Positions 1-8,099 of a stretch of 30,056 nucleotides of DNA are shown piece after piece. Location of the stretch: the NCBI GenBank assembly GCA_964391595.1, contig CAYMMM010000008.1, positions 1 to 30,056 of the forward strand, given 5' to 3'. Numbering within the stretch: position 1 is the stretch's first letter; each line of letters begins with the position of its first letter. A program made the translations under genes and the position numbers. The notes below the pieces were generated by a model. That model saw only the letters and a list, made by a program, of their open reading frames with translations. It searched no databases and was not told the origin of the DNA. This stretch comes from JADZGC01 sp964391595. GTDB lineage: Bacteria > Patescibacteriota > Saccharimonadia > CAILAD01 > GCA-016700035.

Positions 1-2
1 TG

Positions 3-2120
3 CCTAATCGCAGTTTGGCTGCATCAAACCTCATACAAAACAACTCATTTGAGACCGCAACAAATAACATCGCTCCTTCATGGACCGGCAGTGGCTGGGG
101 GACGAATAGCTGGACGGCAACCGTTCAGAACACTGGCGCACAGGATGGCGCTAACCTCGCTTCCGTTACGATGTCCAATCGCACCGATGGTGACGTGAAG
201 TGGCGTTTCGATCCGATCGTCGTAACTCCCGGCCAGACGTATACGTTCTCAGTGTGGTACCAATCAGATGTTGCTACAGAGCTTGATGCTGAAGTCCTTA
301 CTACCTCGGGCACAACGCAATATCTCTGGCTCGCGTCAGTTCCTGCCAGTACTACTTGGAAGCAATTGAATATCAACTTCACAGCGCCTGCAAATGCATC
401 AAAGGTTAGCTTGATGCAGATCCTTTTCTCAAACGGCTACCTCAAGACAGATAATTATTCATTCACAGGCTATGTCGCTCCACCACCTGTTACACCTGGC
501 TCAAGTATCTTGAATCCTTCTATGGAGAGCGGTGACGCAGTCAATATTACGAACTGGACAACTGCGTACTGGGGATCGCTCACTCCTACATTTTCGATCA
601 AGAACGAAGGCAAGACTGGCACCCGATCGTCATACGTGAGCGTCGCGAATTATGTAGATGGTGATGCGAAATGGGTGTTTGACCCAATCGCTGTGAAGCC
701 GAGCACAACATATACCTTCAAAGACGCATATAAGTCGAATGTTGCCAGCAATGTGGTAGTAGCAATAACGAAGACCGACGGCACGATCAGCTATATCAAT
801 CTGGGAAACGCACCTGCAAGCGCAACTAATTGGGCGACATTCACCAAAGATTTCGCTGTGCCTTCGGACGCCAAGCTTGCAACGGTCTTCCACGCCTTGG
901 CGGCAAACGGCTGGCTACAAACTGATGACTATAGTCTTGCAGAGTATGTTGCTCCAACACCGCCAGCAGCTGGTACAAACCTAGTACTCAATCAGTCAAT
1001 GGAGAGTGGAAACAGCACGGCAATTACAAACTGGACCAAGAGCTCATGGGGGTCTCAGACTGTCACTCATACCGTCAAGACGACCGGTGCGCAAAGTGGT
1101 AAGCGATCTGCGTACGTGCAGGTGAGCAACCATGTGACTGGTGACGCGAAGTGGATGTTTGATCCGGTGAGCATTGTGCCTGGCAAGACGTATGTGTACA
1201 GCGACTGGTACAAGGCGAGTGTTCCGACTGAAGTCGACGCTATCTTCACTATGCAAGACGGTACGCAGCAAGTGCAATTCCTCGGCAGCGGCTGGCAGGA
1301 CAAAACCACTTGGACACAGTTCAAGCGCAGTTTTGTGGCACCGGCGAACGTGAAGAGTGTGACAATTACACATATCTTGTACCAAAACGGCTGGCTACAG
1401 CTTGATAATGTGTCATTGGCCGAACAGGCACCCACCCCACCTGCACAGGCAGGGCAGCCCTTCTCACGCCCTATGGTTTCGCTCGAGTTTGACGACGGTT
1501 GGCTTGGCGCCTACCAGTACGGTCTACCAGTTTTTGAGAGCTTTGGCTATAAGCCAACACAATATATCATCACTGGTTCAGTTGATCAGCCGGAGTATAT
1601 GAGTAAGGCGCAAGTGATTGACTGGTCAAACCGGGCATACATTGGTTCTCATACTGTCTCTCATCCTGAGCTTCCCACTCTGACCAAAACGCAGATCACA
1701 AATCAGCTGACGAACAGTAAGAACTATCTCCAGAATCTCACAGGCAAGCCAGTGAATCTCTTTGTCACACCGTATTGCGAAGCGAATGGCACCGTCACCA
1801 CCGTTGCAAAAACACTCTACAAGTCACTTCGTAACTGTGACTCACCAGTGAACACTGCAGCAAACTTCGATCGCTATAACTTGCAAAGTTTCATCGTGCT
1901 GAGCACAACGACCGATGCAGAACTTCTGAGCTACATCAATCAAGCGAAGGCAACCAACGGTTGGCTGATCCTGGTGTGGCACGAAGTAACTCCTGGCACT
2001 CCGATAGACAAGTACGGCATCAATCAAGAAGTGTTACGCCATCAACTGCAGCTCGTCAAAGATAGCGGCATATATGTCACAAATACCGAGGCCGCATTGA
2101 ACGAAGCGCTCGGGCAGTAA
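3..2120 (+). CDS. Exported polysaccharide deacetylase with three tandem binding modules (5' partial)
   Basis: The reading frame is open to the window edge, so the N-terminus (probably a signal peptide) is missing; the first possible start inside, TTG at 15, is unlikely to be real. Residues below count from 15. Three homologous modules of about 150 residues (about 5-160, 165-318, 321-475) share N-x-S-M/F-E-S/T near their start, GDxKWxFDP in the middle and NGxLxxD near the end, and are joined by Pro-rich linkers; they resemble galactose-binding-like carbohydrate modules. The C-terminal part (about 485-701) is a NodB deacetylase domain: SLEFDDGW holds the catalytic and metal Asp pair, HTVSH the metal histidines, TPY the third motif and LVWHE the last. 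NodB enzymes remove acetyl groups from N-acetylglucosamine polymers. The likely place of action is outside the cell, on envelope, biofilm or host glycans. The substrate cannot be told from sequence. Confidence 0.85.
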   Translation, partial: PNRSLAASNLIQNNSFETATNNIAPSWTGSGWGTNSWTATVQNTGAQDGANLASVTMSNRTDGDVKWRFDPIVVTPGQTYTFSVWYQSDVATELDAEVLTTSGTTQYLWLASVPASTTWKQLNINFTAPANASKVSLMQILFSNGYLKTDNYSFTGYVAPPPVTPGSSILNPSMESGDAVNITNWTTAYWGSLTPTFSIKNEGKTGTRSSYVSVANYVDGDAKWVFDPIAVKPSTTYTFKDAYKSNVASNVVVAITKTDGTISYINLGNAPASATNWATFTKDFAVPSDAKLATVFHALAANGWLQTDDYSLAEYVAPTPPAAGTNLVLNQSMESGNSTAITNWTKSSWGSQTVTHTVKTTGAQSGKRSAYVQVSNHVTGDAKWMFDPVSIVPGKTYVYSDWYKASVPTEVDAIFTMQDGTQQVQFLGSGWQDKTTWTQFKRSFVAPANVKSVTITHILYQNGWLQLDNVSLAEQAPTPPAQAGQPFSRPMVSLEFDDGWLGAYQYGLPVFESFGYKPTQYIITGSVDQPEYMSKAQVIDWSNRAYIGSHTVSHPELPTLTKTQITNQLTNSKNYLQNLTGKPVNLFVTPYCEANGTVTTVAKTLYKSLRNCDSPVNTAANFDRYNLQSFIVLSTTTDAELLSYINQAKATNGWLILVWHEVTPGTPIDKYGINQEVLRHQLQLVKDSGIYVTNTEAALNEALGQ

Positions 2121-2139
2121 CTAGCTCGCGATAAGTGAA

Positions 2140-2168
2140 AAAACGCACCCAGTAGAAGGGTGCGTTTT
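2140..2168 (+). terminator. Intrinsic terminator after the deacetylase gene
   Basis: Perfect 11-bp stem AAAACGCACCC / GGGTGCGTTTT with a 7-base loop, 20 bases after the deacetylase stop codon. The right arm supplies a four-T tail. It separates the deacetylase from the next gene. Confidence 0.85.
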
Positions 2169-2178
2169 GGTATATACT
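2168..2178 (+). promoter_or_regulatory. Extended -10 promoter, leaderless start of the CSLREA gene
   Basis: TGGTATATACT overlaps the end of the terminator. The -10 can be read as TATATA with TGG before it, or as TATACT (2173-2178). The ATG at 2186 lies 8 bases after the -10, so the transcript should begin at or next to the start codon, and there is no Shine-Dalgarno sequence. Confidence 0.6.
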
Positions 2179-2185
2179 AGTAAGC

Positions 2186-4669
2186 ATGAGTAGGATGACC
2201 AAGAGGGCACTTTTATTGCTGGCAGCAATGAATGTAATCATCTTTGGTATATCGTATCTCCCTATACCTCAGGCACATGCTGTAGGAGTGACTCTGACTG
2301 TTACATCGACTGGCGATGCAGTTGACGCGAATGCCGGTGATGGAGCGTGCGAAACAGCAACCCCTGGTGAATGTACATTGCGTGCGGCGATAGAGGAGTC
2401 GAATGCGAATACTGGTGTTGATACAATCGCCTTTGGCATTGCTGGCGATGGCGTGCATACCATAACGCCAGCCACTGCGTATCCAGATATCACCGACACC
2501 GTAACAATCGATGGATACACTCAGTCTGGTGCTGTAGCAAATACGGCTGCAGCACCCGCACCGATCAATAGCGTCATTATGATCGAGATCGATGGCCATC
2601 AGATCGCCGGAGGTGCGCGAAACTTCTATATAAAGAGTAATGATACGGTAGTACAAGGGCTTTCGCTCTTTGGTTTTAGTAGCCCGAGTGTAGATGACCG
2701 ACATGCATCTATCGCAGTAGAGGCGGATGATGTGTCGATCTCGGGAAACTACATAGGCGTACGGGCTGATGGCATGACGCCAGGTATCGGAGATAATACG
2801 CGCGGCGTTGTCTGTTTGGATCACTCCGGATTGAATATCGGCGGGACAAATGCTGCTGATCGCAATATTATTTTCTCTACTTCCAGCACAAATCTCGGTG
2901 GCGGCATATTTTCACAGTGCATTAATGTAGACATATATGGCAACTACATTGGTATGGCAAAGGATGGCGTAACTGACCTCAGTCCCGAAGTCGCAGATGC
3001 AAACCAGCTAGCGGCGCCCTTTACTTTTGGCGCGCAAATACAGGGTGTAGAGAATCATATCGGCGGCTCGTCTCCTGGCATGAGAAACCTTATCTCAGGT
3101 AATCAAGTGAATATCACTATTAATAATCAGCACAACTCTGTACAAGGTAACTATATCGGTACTGACTATACGGGTGTCGTACGCTCGACGATTACAAACG
3201 GCATCGCCGTTACTACGTCAACTGGTGATGCAAACCTTATCGGCGGCGTGAATGCGGGCGAAGGCAATATCATTGCAGGTGTGAAGGGTGCGGGGGTGAT
3301 GATTAACTCCTTTACCATCCAGCAGTTCAATATGACGCTCAATCCTCGACAGGTATCGGTGCTAGGGAATGTCTTCAAAGACATCGATACCTTCGACTTC
3401 ACAGGATTTGGTACTTCTAATCTTGCAATAGACTTGATGAGCCTTAGAGACAATAATGATCCGGCAGACTTTGTGCCAGACGTGATCGATTTACGGGGAC
3501 CAAACACGAATGATGAAGGTGATGCAGACTCAGGTCCAAACGATTTGATAAACGCACCAGTGCTCAAGTCAGCAGTACAGGTGGGCAATCAACTAACAAT
3601 TACCTATGATCTGGATGCTACTGGAGCTTCGGGAGGCCTCTATCGCGTGGAATTCTACTCGAATTCGACCGCTTCAATCTTCGGTGCGGGACCTGGTGAG
3701 ACCTACCTAGGGGCGGTTGACACCGCTACGACAGGAACAGGCAAGACCGTTACTCTGACCGTTGATAGCGACGAGACATATAAGAGCTTATCCGCAACCG
3801 CAACAGCAAAAGACGATACGATAGATCGAGGTGGCAATAATGACGGGTATTCTTCGACCTCTGAGTTTGCGCGCAATATCTCAGTAGGAAGTGGTGAAGA
3901 TACTGATGCGGATGGTGTGCTCGATGCTGTCGAGAACGCAGGCCCAAATAATGGGGACGCAAACAGCGATACGGTGCTTGATCGTCTTCAGCCTACCGTA
4001 ACTACGTTTAAATCCGCAGATGATACGACATGGGAGACCGTACTCACTTCTGGGTGTAGCGAAAATAGCTCCGTTTCTTCCTTGGGTCCAAATGCTTTTC
4101 CGAAAAAAGATGCTAATCACAACTATCCATTTGGCATGATAGACTTCACCCTGCGCTGCTCGAAGGGGGATAGTGCAAATGTCACAATATATTATTTTAC
4201 CGATCAAGGCGTAGACTCGCTGCGTCCGCGTAAGTTACTGACTGCAACAAACACCTACCAGGACTTGCCCGACTCGGCATTGACGCAAGTGCAGCTTGGC
4301 GATCGCAATGCGTTGCGTCTTACATATAGCATTGCTGACGGTAGTGCATTTGACGATGACGGGAAAGCCGATGGGCTGATCCATGACCCGGTTGGACTGG
4401 CTACGAATGTAAGCCCCGGCTCTACCTTGCCGACGGTCGGTGTGATGTATGTTTTGCTCCCTGTTGGTCTGGCCCTGATATTTACTTTGCTCTACGCCTA
4501 TTACGATTATCGACGTCACAAGCAACCACTAGTCTCGGAGAACCCGCACGTGCACTACACCTTCTGGCATCACCTCAAGGTCGTAACGCTTCCAATCATG
4601 CGGTATCGTTTGTCCATCGTCATTGATAGACGAGACCCAGCTTCGACCGCGGGTACGGTAGCACACTAA
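2186..4669 (+). CDS. CSLREA-domain surface protein, beta-helix-like, C-terminally membrane anchored
   Basis: 827 aa. The N-terminus has a basic stretch, a hydrophobic core and an AHA cleavage site near residue 32, a typical signal peptide. Residues about 36-90 match the CSLREA domain (ECTLRAAIEESNAN), found near the N-terminus of secreted repeat proteins. Residues about 90-400 are rich in short repeated units such as GNYIG and GNIIxG, the pattern of a right-handed parallel beta-helix. Asp-rich motifs (DTDADGVLDAVE, DANSDTVLD, DDDGKADG) between about 570 and 735 look like calcium-binding thrombospondin-3-type repeats. A hydrophobic helix at about 752-775 is followed by a basic tail of about 50 residues, so the protein is probably anchored with most of its mass outside. 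A role in adhesion or host contact is inference. The tail is longer than a simple sorting signal. Confidence 0.75.
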   Translation: MSRMTKRALLLLAAMNVIIFGISYLPIPQAHAVGVTLTVTSTGDAVDANAGDGACETATPGECTLRAAIEESNANTGVDTIAFGIAGDGVHTITPATAYPDITDTVTIDGYTQSGAVANTAAAPAPINSVIMIEIDGHQIAGGARNFYIKSNDTVVQGLSLFGFSSPSVDDRHASIAVEADDVSISGNYIGVRADGMTPGIGDNTRGVVCLDHSGLNIGGTNAADRNIIFSTSSTNLGGGIFSQCINVDIYGNYIGMAKDGVTDLSPEVADANQLAAPFTFGAQIQGVENHIGGSSPGMRNLISGNQVNITINNQHNSVQGNYIGTDYTGVVRSTITNGIAVTTSTGDANLIGGVNAGEGNIIAGVKGAGVMINSFTIQQFNMTLNPRQVSVLGNVFKDIDTFDFTGFGTSNLAIDLMSLRDNNDPADFVPDVIDLRGPNTNDEGDADSGPNDLINAPVLKSAVQVGNQLTITYDLDATGASGGLYRVEFYSNSTASIFGAGPGETYLGAVDTATTGTGKTVTLTVDSDETYKSLSATATAKDDTIDRGGNNDGYSSTSEFARNISVGSGEDTDADGVLDAVENAGPNNGDANSDTVLDRLQPTVTTFKSADDTTWETVLTSGCSENSSVSSLGPNAFPKKDANHNYPFGMIDFTLRCSKGDSANVTIYYFTDQGVDSLRPRKLLTATNTYQDLPDSALTQVQLGDRNALRLTYSIADGSAFDDDGKADGLIHDPVGLATNVSPGSTLPTVGVMYVLLPVGLALIFTLLYAYYDYRRHKQPLVSENPHVHYTFWHHLKVVTLPIMRYRLSIVIDRRDPASTAGTVAH

Positions 4670-4671
4670 CT

Positions 4672-4701
4672 TTGCAAGACACATACCTGACGCCGTACAA
4701 T
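4672..4701 (+). promoter_or_regulatory. Promoter of tilS-ftsH
   Basis: TTGCAA (4672-4677), 18-base spacer, TACAAT (4696-4701), directly followed by AGGAGG (4702-4707). The start codon at 4712 is only 11 bases after the -10, so a transcript starting at about 4708 would lose the AGGAGG. Either transcription starts further upstream or this gene is translated with almost no leader. Confidence 0.55.
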
Positions 4702-4711
4702 AGGAGGCGAT

Positions 4712-6043
4712 ATGCTTGAGCGTCTTGCGCAACTCTTAGAAGAAAAACCACTCTTGCCGCCGCATACTACACAGGTGGTGGCTGTTTCTGGCGGCGTTGA
4801 TTCTATGGTCTTGATGGATCTCCTGTCTCGGCTTGCCAAAAGCTGGGGCTGGACACTCATCATCGCGCACCTAGATCATGCACAGCGTCCTGGATCACTT
4901 GATGTTGCGATGCGAGTTGGTGCTGCGGCTGACTCTCTTGGTCATAAATTTGTGACACATCGCCTGTGGATTCCAGAAGGACAGCGCTCAAGTGAGGCAG
5001 ACCTGCGTGATCGACGGTATGCGTGGTTGCGCGAGATGCGCACAGCACACGATGCTGCTACTATCGTTACGGCACATCATGCAAACGACCGGCTAGAGAC
5101 TGCTGTCTGGCATGCTATTCGAGGTAGTGGTCGGCATGGTCTAACGAGTTTGCGTGAAGAGCAGCGTGATATTGTACGCCCTCTCTTGCAATTTCGACGG
5201 GGTGATATTTTCGCATACGCGCACCAACGCGGGTTAGACTGGGATGAAGACCCGTCAAATGGAGATACTGACTATACTCGCAATCTTATCCGCCACGAGC
5301 TTCTTGGGAAGGCTCCTGAGTGGGACCCACATTATCACCAAAACTTGAGTGATTGGCTTGATCATCTAGAAAGACTCAATGATCATGCAGATGACCTGCT
5401 TGAGCAGTTGCTGAATCAGACCGGTGAATCAATCGAAGGTGGATACAGCTTTGATATGTATCAGCTCCAACGTCTGTCCCCAGCCATTCTTGCTGAGCTC
5501 ATTGTGTATACTGCTCGTCGGCTGCACCTCGCCCGCGGGATCACAAAGCGCAACGTTATGGCGGCGGTGGATTGGCTTCTGCGTGCACCAACAGGCAGTT
5601 ATACGGAGGCGCTTCCAGGCTTGCTGCTCATCAGGGAGTATGATAGAGTGAACCTCGTTGCTAGTACTGCTCCTGTGCGTCACGAACTGATCGATGACCA
5701 CCTTCCACTTGTAGCCGAGGCGCCAGTGGCTTTTGGTCGATTCAAGCTTCGTATGCTACCAAGTGCACAGGCTCTTGATGAAGCCTACCATCTGAAAGCT
5801 GGTGAGTACTATGTACGACGCTGGCAGTCTGGCGATAGGGTGAAGCCAATCGGCATGGCTGGCTCGAAGAAAGTACAAGACATTTTTGTTGATAAAAAGA
5901 TTCCACGCCGGGATCGTATGATCTGGCCGCTCATCGTTTCGGGCTCAAATGACATTGCCTTAATCCCAGGATTGGTTCGAGACAGGCGATATGCAGCAGT
6001 GCCTGACCAGGATACGGTTGCTGTGGAAGTGAAAGGGGAGTAG
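4712..6043 (+). CDS. tilS: tRNA(Ile)-lysidine synthase
   Basis: 443 aa, usual length for the long form. TilS attaches lysine to C34 of the CAU-anticodon tRNA-Ile using ATP, so that it reads AUA as isoleucine; it is cytoplasmic and essential in most bacteria. The N-terminal PP-loop ATPase motif SGGVDS is at residues 26-31. HHANDRLET and the GLTSLRE region match the tRNA-Ile2 recognition part of the family, and the C-terminal KVQDIFVDKKIPRRDR matches the TilS C-terminal domain. The start is supported by AGGAGG four bases upstream. The stop codon is immediately followed by the ftsH ATG, so the two genes are co-transcribed. tilS next to ftsH is also seen in Bacillus. Confidence 0.95.
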   Translation: MLERLAQLLEEKPLLPPHTTQVVAVSGGVDSMVLMDLLSRLAKSWGWTLIIAHLDHAQRPGSLDVAMRVGAAADSLGHKFVTHRLWIPEGQRSSEADLRDRRYAWLREMRTAHDAATIVTAHHANDRLETAVWHAIRGSGRHGLTSLREEQRDIVRPLLQFRRGDIFAYAHQRGLDWDEDPSNGDTDYTRNLIRHELLGKAPEWDPHYHQNLSDWLDHLERLNDHADDLLEQLLNQTGESIEGGYSFDMYQLQRLSPAILAELIVYTARRLHLARGITKRNVMAAVDWLLRAPTGSYTEALPGLLLIREYDRVNLVASTAPVRHELIDDHLPLVAEAPVAFGRFKLRMLPSAQALDEAYHLKAGEYYVRRWQSGDRVKPIGMAGSKKVQDIFVDKKIPRRDRMIWPLIVSGSNDIALIPGLVRDRRYAAVPDQDTVAVEVKGE

Positions 6044-7912
6044 ATGCAAGTGTTCAAACGAATCCCACGTAATATTTGGTATATCCTGATCGGGCTCACG
6101 ATCCTGATCGGGCTTGGCATCTTGACTGATGGGACGCAGGCCAAACCACAGTCTGTGTCGATATCCAAAGTCATTGAGCAAGTGAATGAGGGTAAGGTCG
6201 ATAAGATCGAAGTCAATGGTGATAAGCTAACCGTCTCGCTCAAAGGTGGCGGTAAAGAAGAGGCATTTAAGGAGTCGTCGGCATCCTTGAAGGACTACGG
6301 TGTTGATTATAATAAGGTGACTGTAGACCCTAAGAATCCGGATGATGGTTCTGGCCGCTGGCTTGATGCTGTATTTACTTTCTTGCCAGTTGTCATCATC
6401 ATCGGTTTTTTCTGGTTCGTCATGCGGCAAGCTCAAGGGCAGAACAATGCGGCTATGAGCTTCGGTCGCTCGAAGGCACGCGTAGCCGGTATAGAGAAAG
6501 AAAAGGTCACGTTTAGCGACGTGGCTGGTGCAAACGAAGCCAAGCAAGAGCTTTCAGAAATTGTTGAATTCTTGAAGTGGCCTCAGAAGTTTGAAGCTCT
6601 GGGCGCCAAAATCCCAAAGGGCGTTTTGCTCTTCGGTTCGCCCGGTACTGGTAAGACGCTGCTGGCTCGCGCTGTTGCCGGCGAAGCGGGTGTACCATTC
6701 TTCTCAATATCTGGATCGGAGTTTGTGGAAATGTTTGTTGGTGTCGGTGCCAGTCGTGTCCGTGATCTCTTCTTGAAGGCGAAGAAAAATGCTCCGTGTA
6801 TTATCTTTATCGACGAAATAGATGCGGTTGGTCGCCAGCGTGGCACCGGCCTTGGTGGTGGCCATGACGAGCGTGAGCAGACATTGAACCAGATTTTGGT
6901 AGAGATGGATGGGTTTGAGCAGGGAACGAATGTGATTGTGATGGCCGCAACAAACCGCCCTGACGTACTCGACCCTGCACTTCTCCGACCGGGCCGCTTT
7001 GACCGAAGGGTCACAATTGATCTGCCAGATATGAATCAGCGTGCTGAGATTCTTGAAGTGCACACTAAGAAAAAACCACTTGATAGTTCCGTTGATCTGC
7101 TTGAAATTGCTCGAAAAACTCCTGGAGTATCTGGTGCAGATCTTGCAAATATTACCAACGAAGCAGCGATCTTTGCAGCACGCAAGGATCGGAAGAAGAT
7201 CGTCCAGTCAGACTTCCATGAGGCAGTAGAGAAAGTAGCACTTGGTCCTGAGCGCAAGAGTCATGTGCTCAATGAACAAGAGAAGAAGATTACTGCTTAC
7301 CACGAAGCTGGTCATGCGCTTCTCTCGCATTTGTTGCCAAACTGTAATCCAGTGCACAAGGTATCGATCGTGTCTCGCGGTATGGCAGGCGGCGTAACTT
7401 GGAGCTTGCCACTTGAAGACAAGCACCTGCATTCGGTCGCTGACTTCATCGATGACATTACGATGAGCCTAGGTGGCCGCACAGCTGAGAAAGTGGTCTT
7501 CGGGGATATTACGACAGGTGCCGAAAGTGATCTCAAGCACGCAAACGGTTTGGCGCGGCGCATGATCACAGAATATGGTATGGGTACCGAGCTTACGAAC
7601 CAAGTGTTTGGGCATCCTGAGGGATCTGTCTTCCTTGGCAAGTCCTTCTCCGAGGGGAGAAACTACTCTGAGCAGACCCAAGACAAGATTGATGACGAAG
7701 TACAGAAGATTATTCTGGAAGCGTCAAAGCGCGCCGAGCAAATCATCATCAAGCATCGCAAGAAGCTGGACACTATCTCGGATAAATTGATCAAGGAAGA
7801 GACGATTGACGGACCAGCGTTTGCAAAGCTTTTTGAAAGTATCGACAAGGCTGAAAAGAAAAAACCAAAAGACCCTAAGGGTGTTGCCGCAGTTGATGCC
7901 GAGAATATCTAG
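6044..7912 (+). CDS. ftsH: ATP-dependent zinc metalloprotease FtsH
   Basis: 622 aa, normal length. FtsH is a membrane-anchored hexameric AAA+ protease that degrades misfolded or regulatory membrane and cytosolic proteins. There are membrane segments at about 9-27 and 108-127 with an external domain between them. Walker A GSPGTGKT is at 198-205, Walker B IIFIDEIDAVG near 253-263, and the second region of homology NRPDVLDPALLRPGRFDR follows. The zinc site HEAGH is at 420-424, with the third ligand Asp in GAESDLKHA. All catalytic residues are present. It follows tilS with no gap, with GGGGAG as ribosome site inside the end of tilS. The C-terminus is Lys-rich. Its stop codon lies inside a 20-bp palindrome. 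Confidence 0.97.
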   Translation: MQVFKRIPRNIWYILIGLTILIGLGILTDGTQAKPQSVSISKVIEQVNEGKVDKIEVNGDKLTVSLKGGGKEEAFKESSASLKDYGVDYNKVTVDPKNPDDGSGRWLDAVFTFLPVVIIIGFFWFVMRQAQGQNNAAMSFGRSKARVAGIEKEKVTFSDVAGANEAKQELSEIVEFLKWPQKFEALGAKIPKGVLLFGSPGTGKTLLARAVAGEAGVPFFSISGSEFVEMFVGVGASRVRDLFLKAKKNAPCIIFIDEIDAVGRQRGTGLGGGHDEREQTLNQILVEMDGFEQGTNVIVMAATNRPDVLDPALLRPGRFDRRVTIDLPDMNQRAEILEVHTKKKPLDSSVDLLEIARKTPGVSGADLANITNEAAIFAARKDRKKIVQSDFHEAVEKVALGPERKSHVLNEQEKKITAYHEAGHALLSHLLPNCNPVHKVSIVSRGMAGGVTWSLPLEDKHLHSVADFIDDITMSLGGRTAEKVVFGDITTGAESDLKHANGLARRMITEYGMGTELTNQVFGHPEGSVFLGKSFSEGRNYSEQTQDKIDDEVQKIILEASKRAEQIIIKHRKKLDTISDKLIKEETIDGPAFAKLFESIDKAEKKKPKDPKGVAAVDAENI

Positions 7913-7920
7913 ATATTCTC
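7901..7920. repeat. 20-bp perfect palindrome across the ftsH stop codon
   Basis: GAGAATATCT followed by its exact reverse complement; as RNA it can form an 8-bp hairpin with loop CTAG. There is no T tract, so it is not a standard terminator. A second inverted repeat follows: GTACGAT (7922-7928) with ATCGTAC (7949-7955). Confidence 0.6.
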
Positions 7921-7978
7921 CGTACGATTCAACAAAATAAATCGAAATATCGTACTGGTTATCTGCCACCTATAGGGG

Positions 7979-7984
7979 TACAAT
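7979..7984 (+). promoter_or_regulatory. -10 box of the murJ promoter
   Basis: TACAAT matches 5 of 6 consensus bases; no good -35 is seen. Transcription would start near 7991, giving a leader of about 60-110 bases that contains a strong hairpin. Confidence 0.4.
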
Positions 7985-8003
7985 AGTAAGGAAAGTATGA
8001 GGT

Positions 8004-8040
8004 TGGTCGCCGGTCACATCAGTGGCTCACAAGGCGGCCA
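8004..8040 (+). promoter_or_regulatory. Folded leader hairpin upstream of murJ
   Basis: An 8-bp outer stem TGGTCGCC / GGCGGCCA (one G-U) encloses a 6-bp inner stem (8012-8017 with 8022-8027, two G-U) with the tetraloop ATCA and a 5-base bulge CACAA on the 3' side. A GTG at 8022 that could start murJ is buried in the inner stem, which favours a later start. Confidence 0.45.
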
Positions 8041-8099
8041 CTCTTCGTATGAGAAAAGCTCTTGCGCTTCTCTACATTACAAACATTCATCAAAAGCCT

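Noticed and set aside
2213..2824. Minus-strand frame of 203 aa opposite the CSLREA gene
   Set aside because: Cys/Arg/Ile-rich shadow without a ribosome site.
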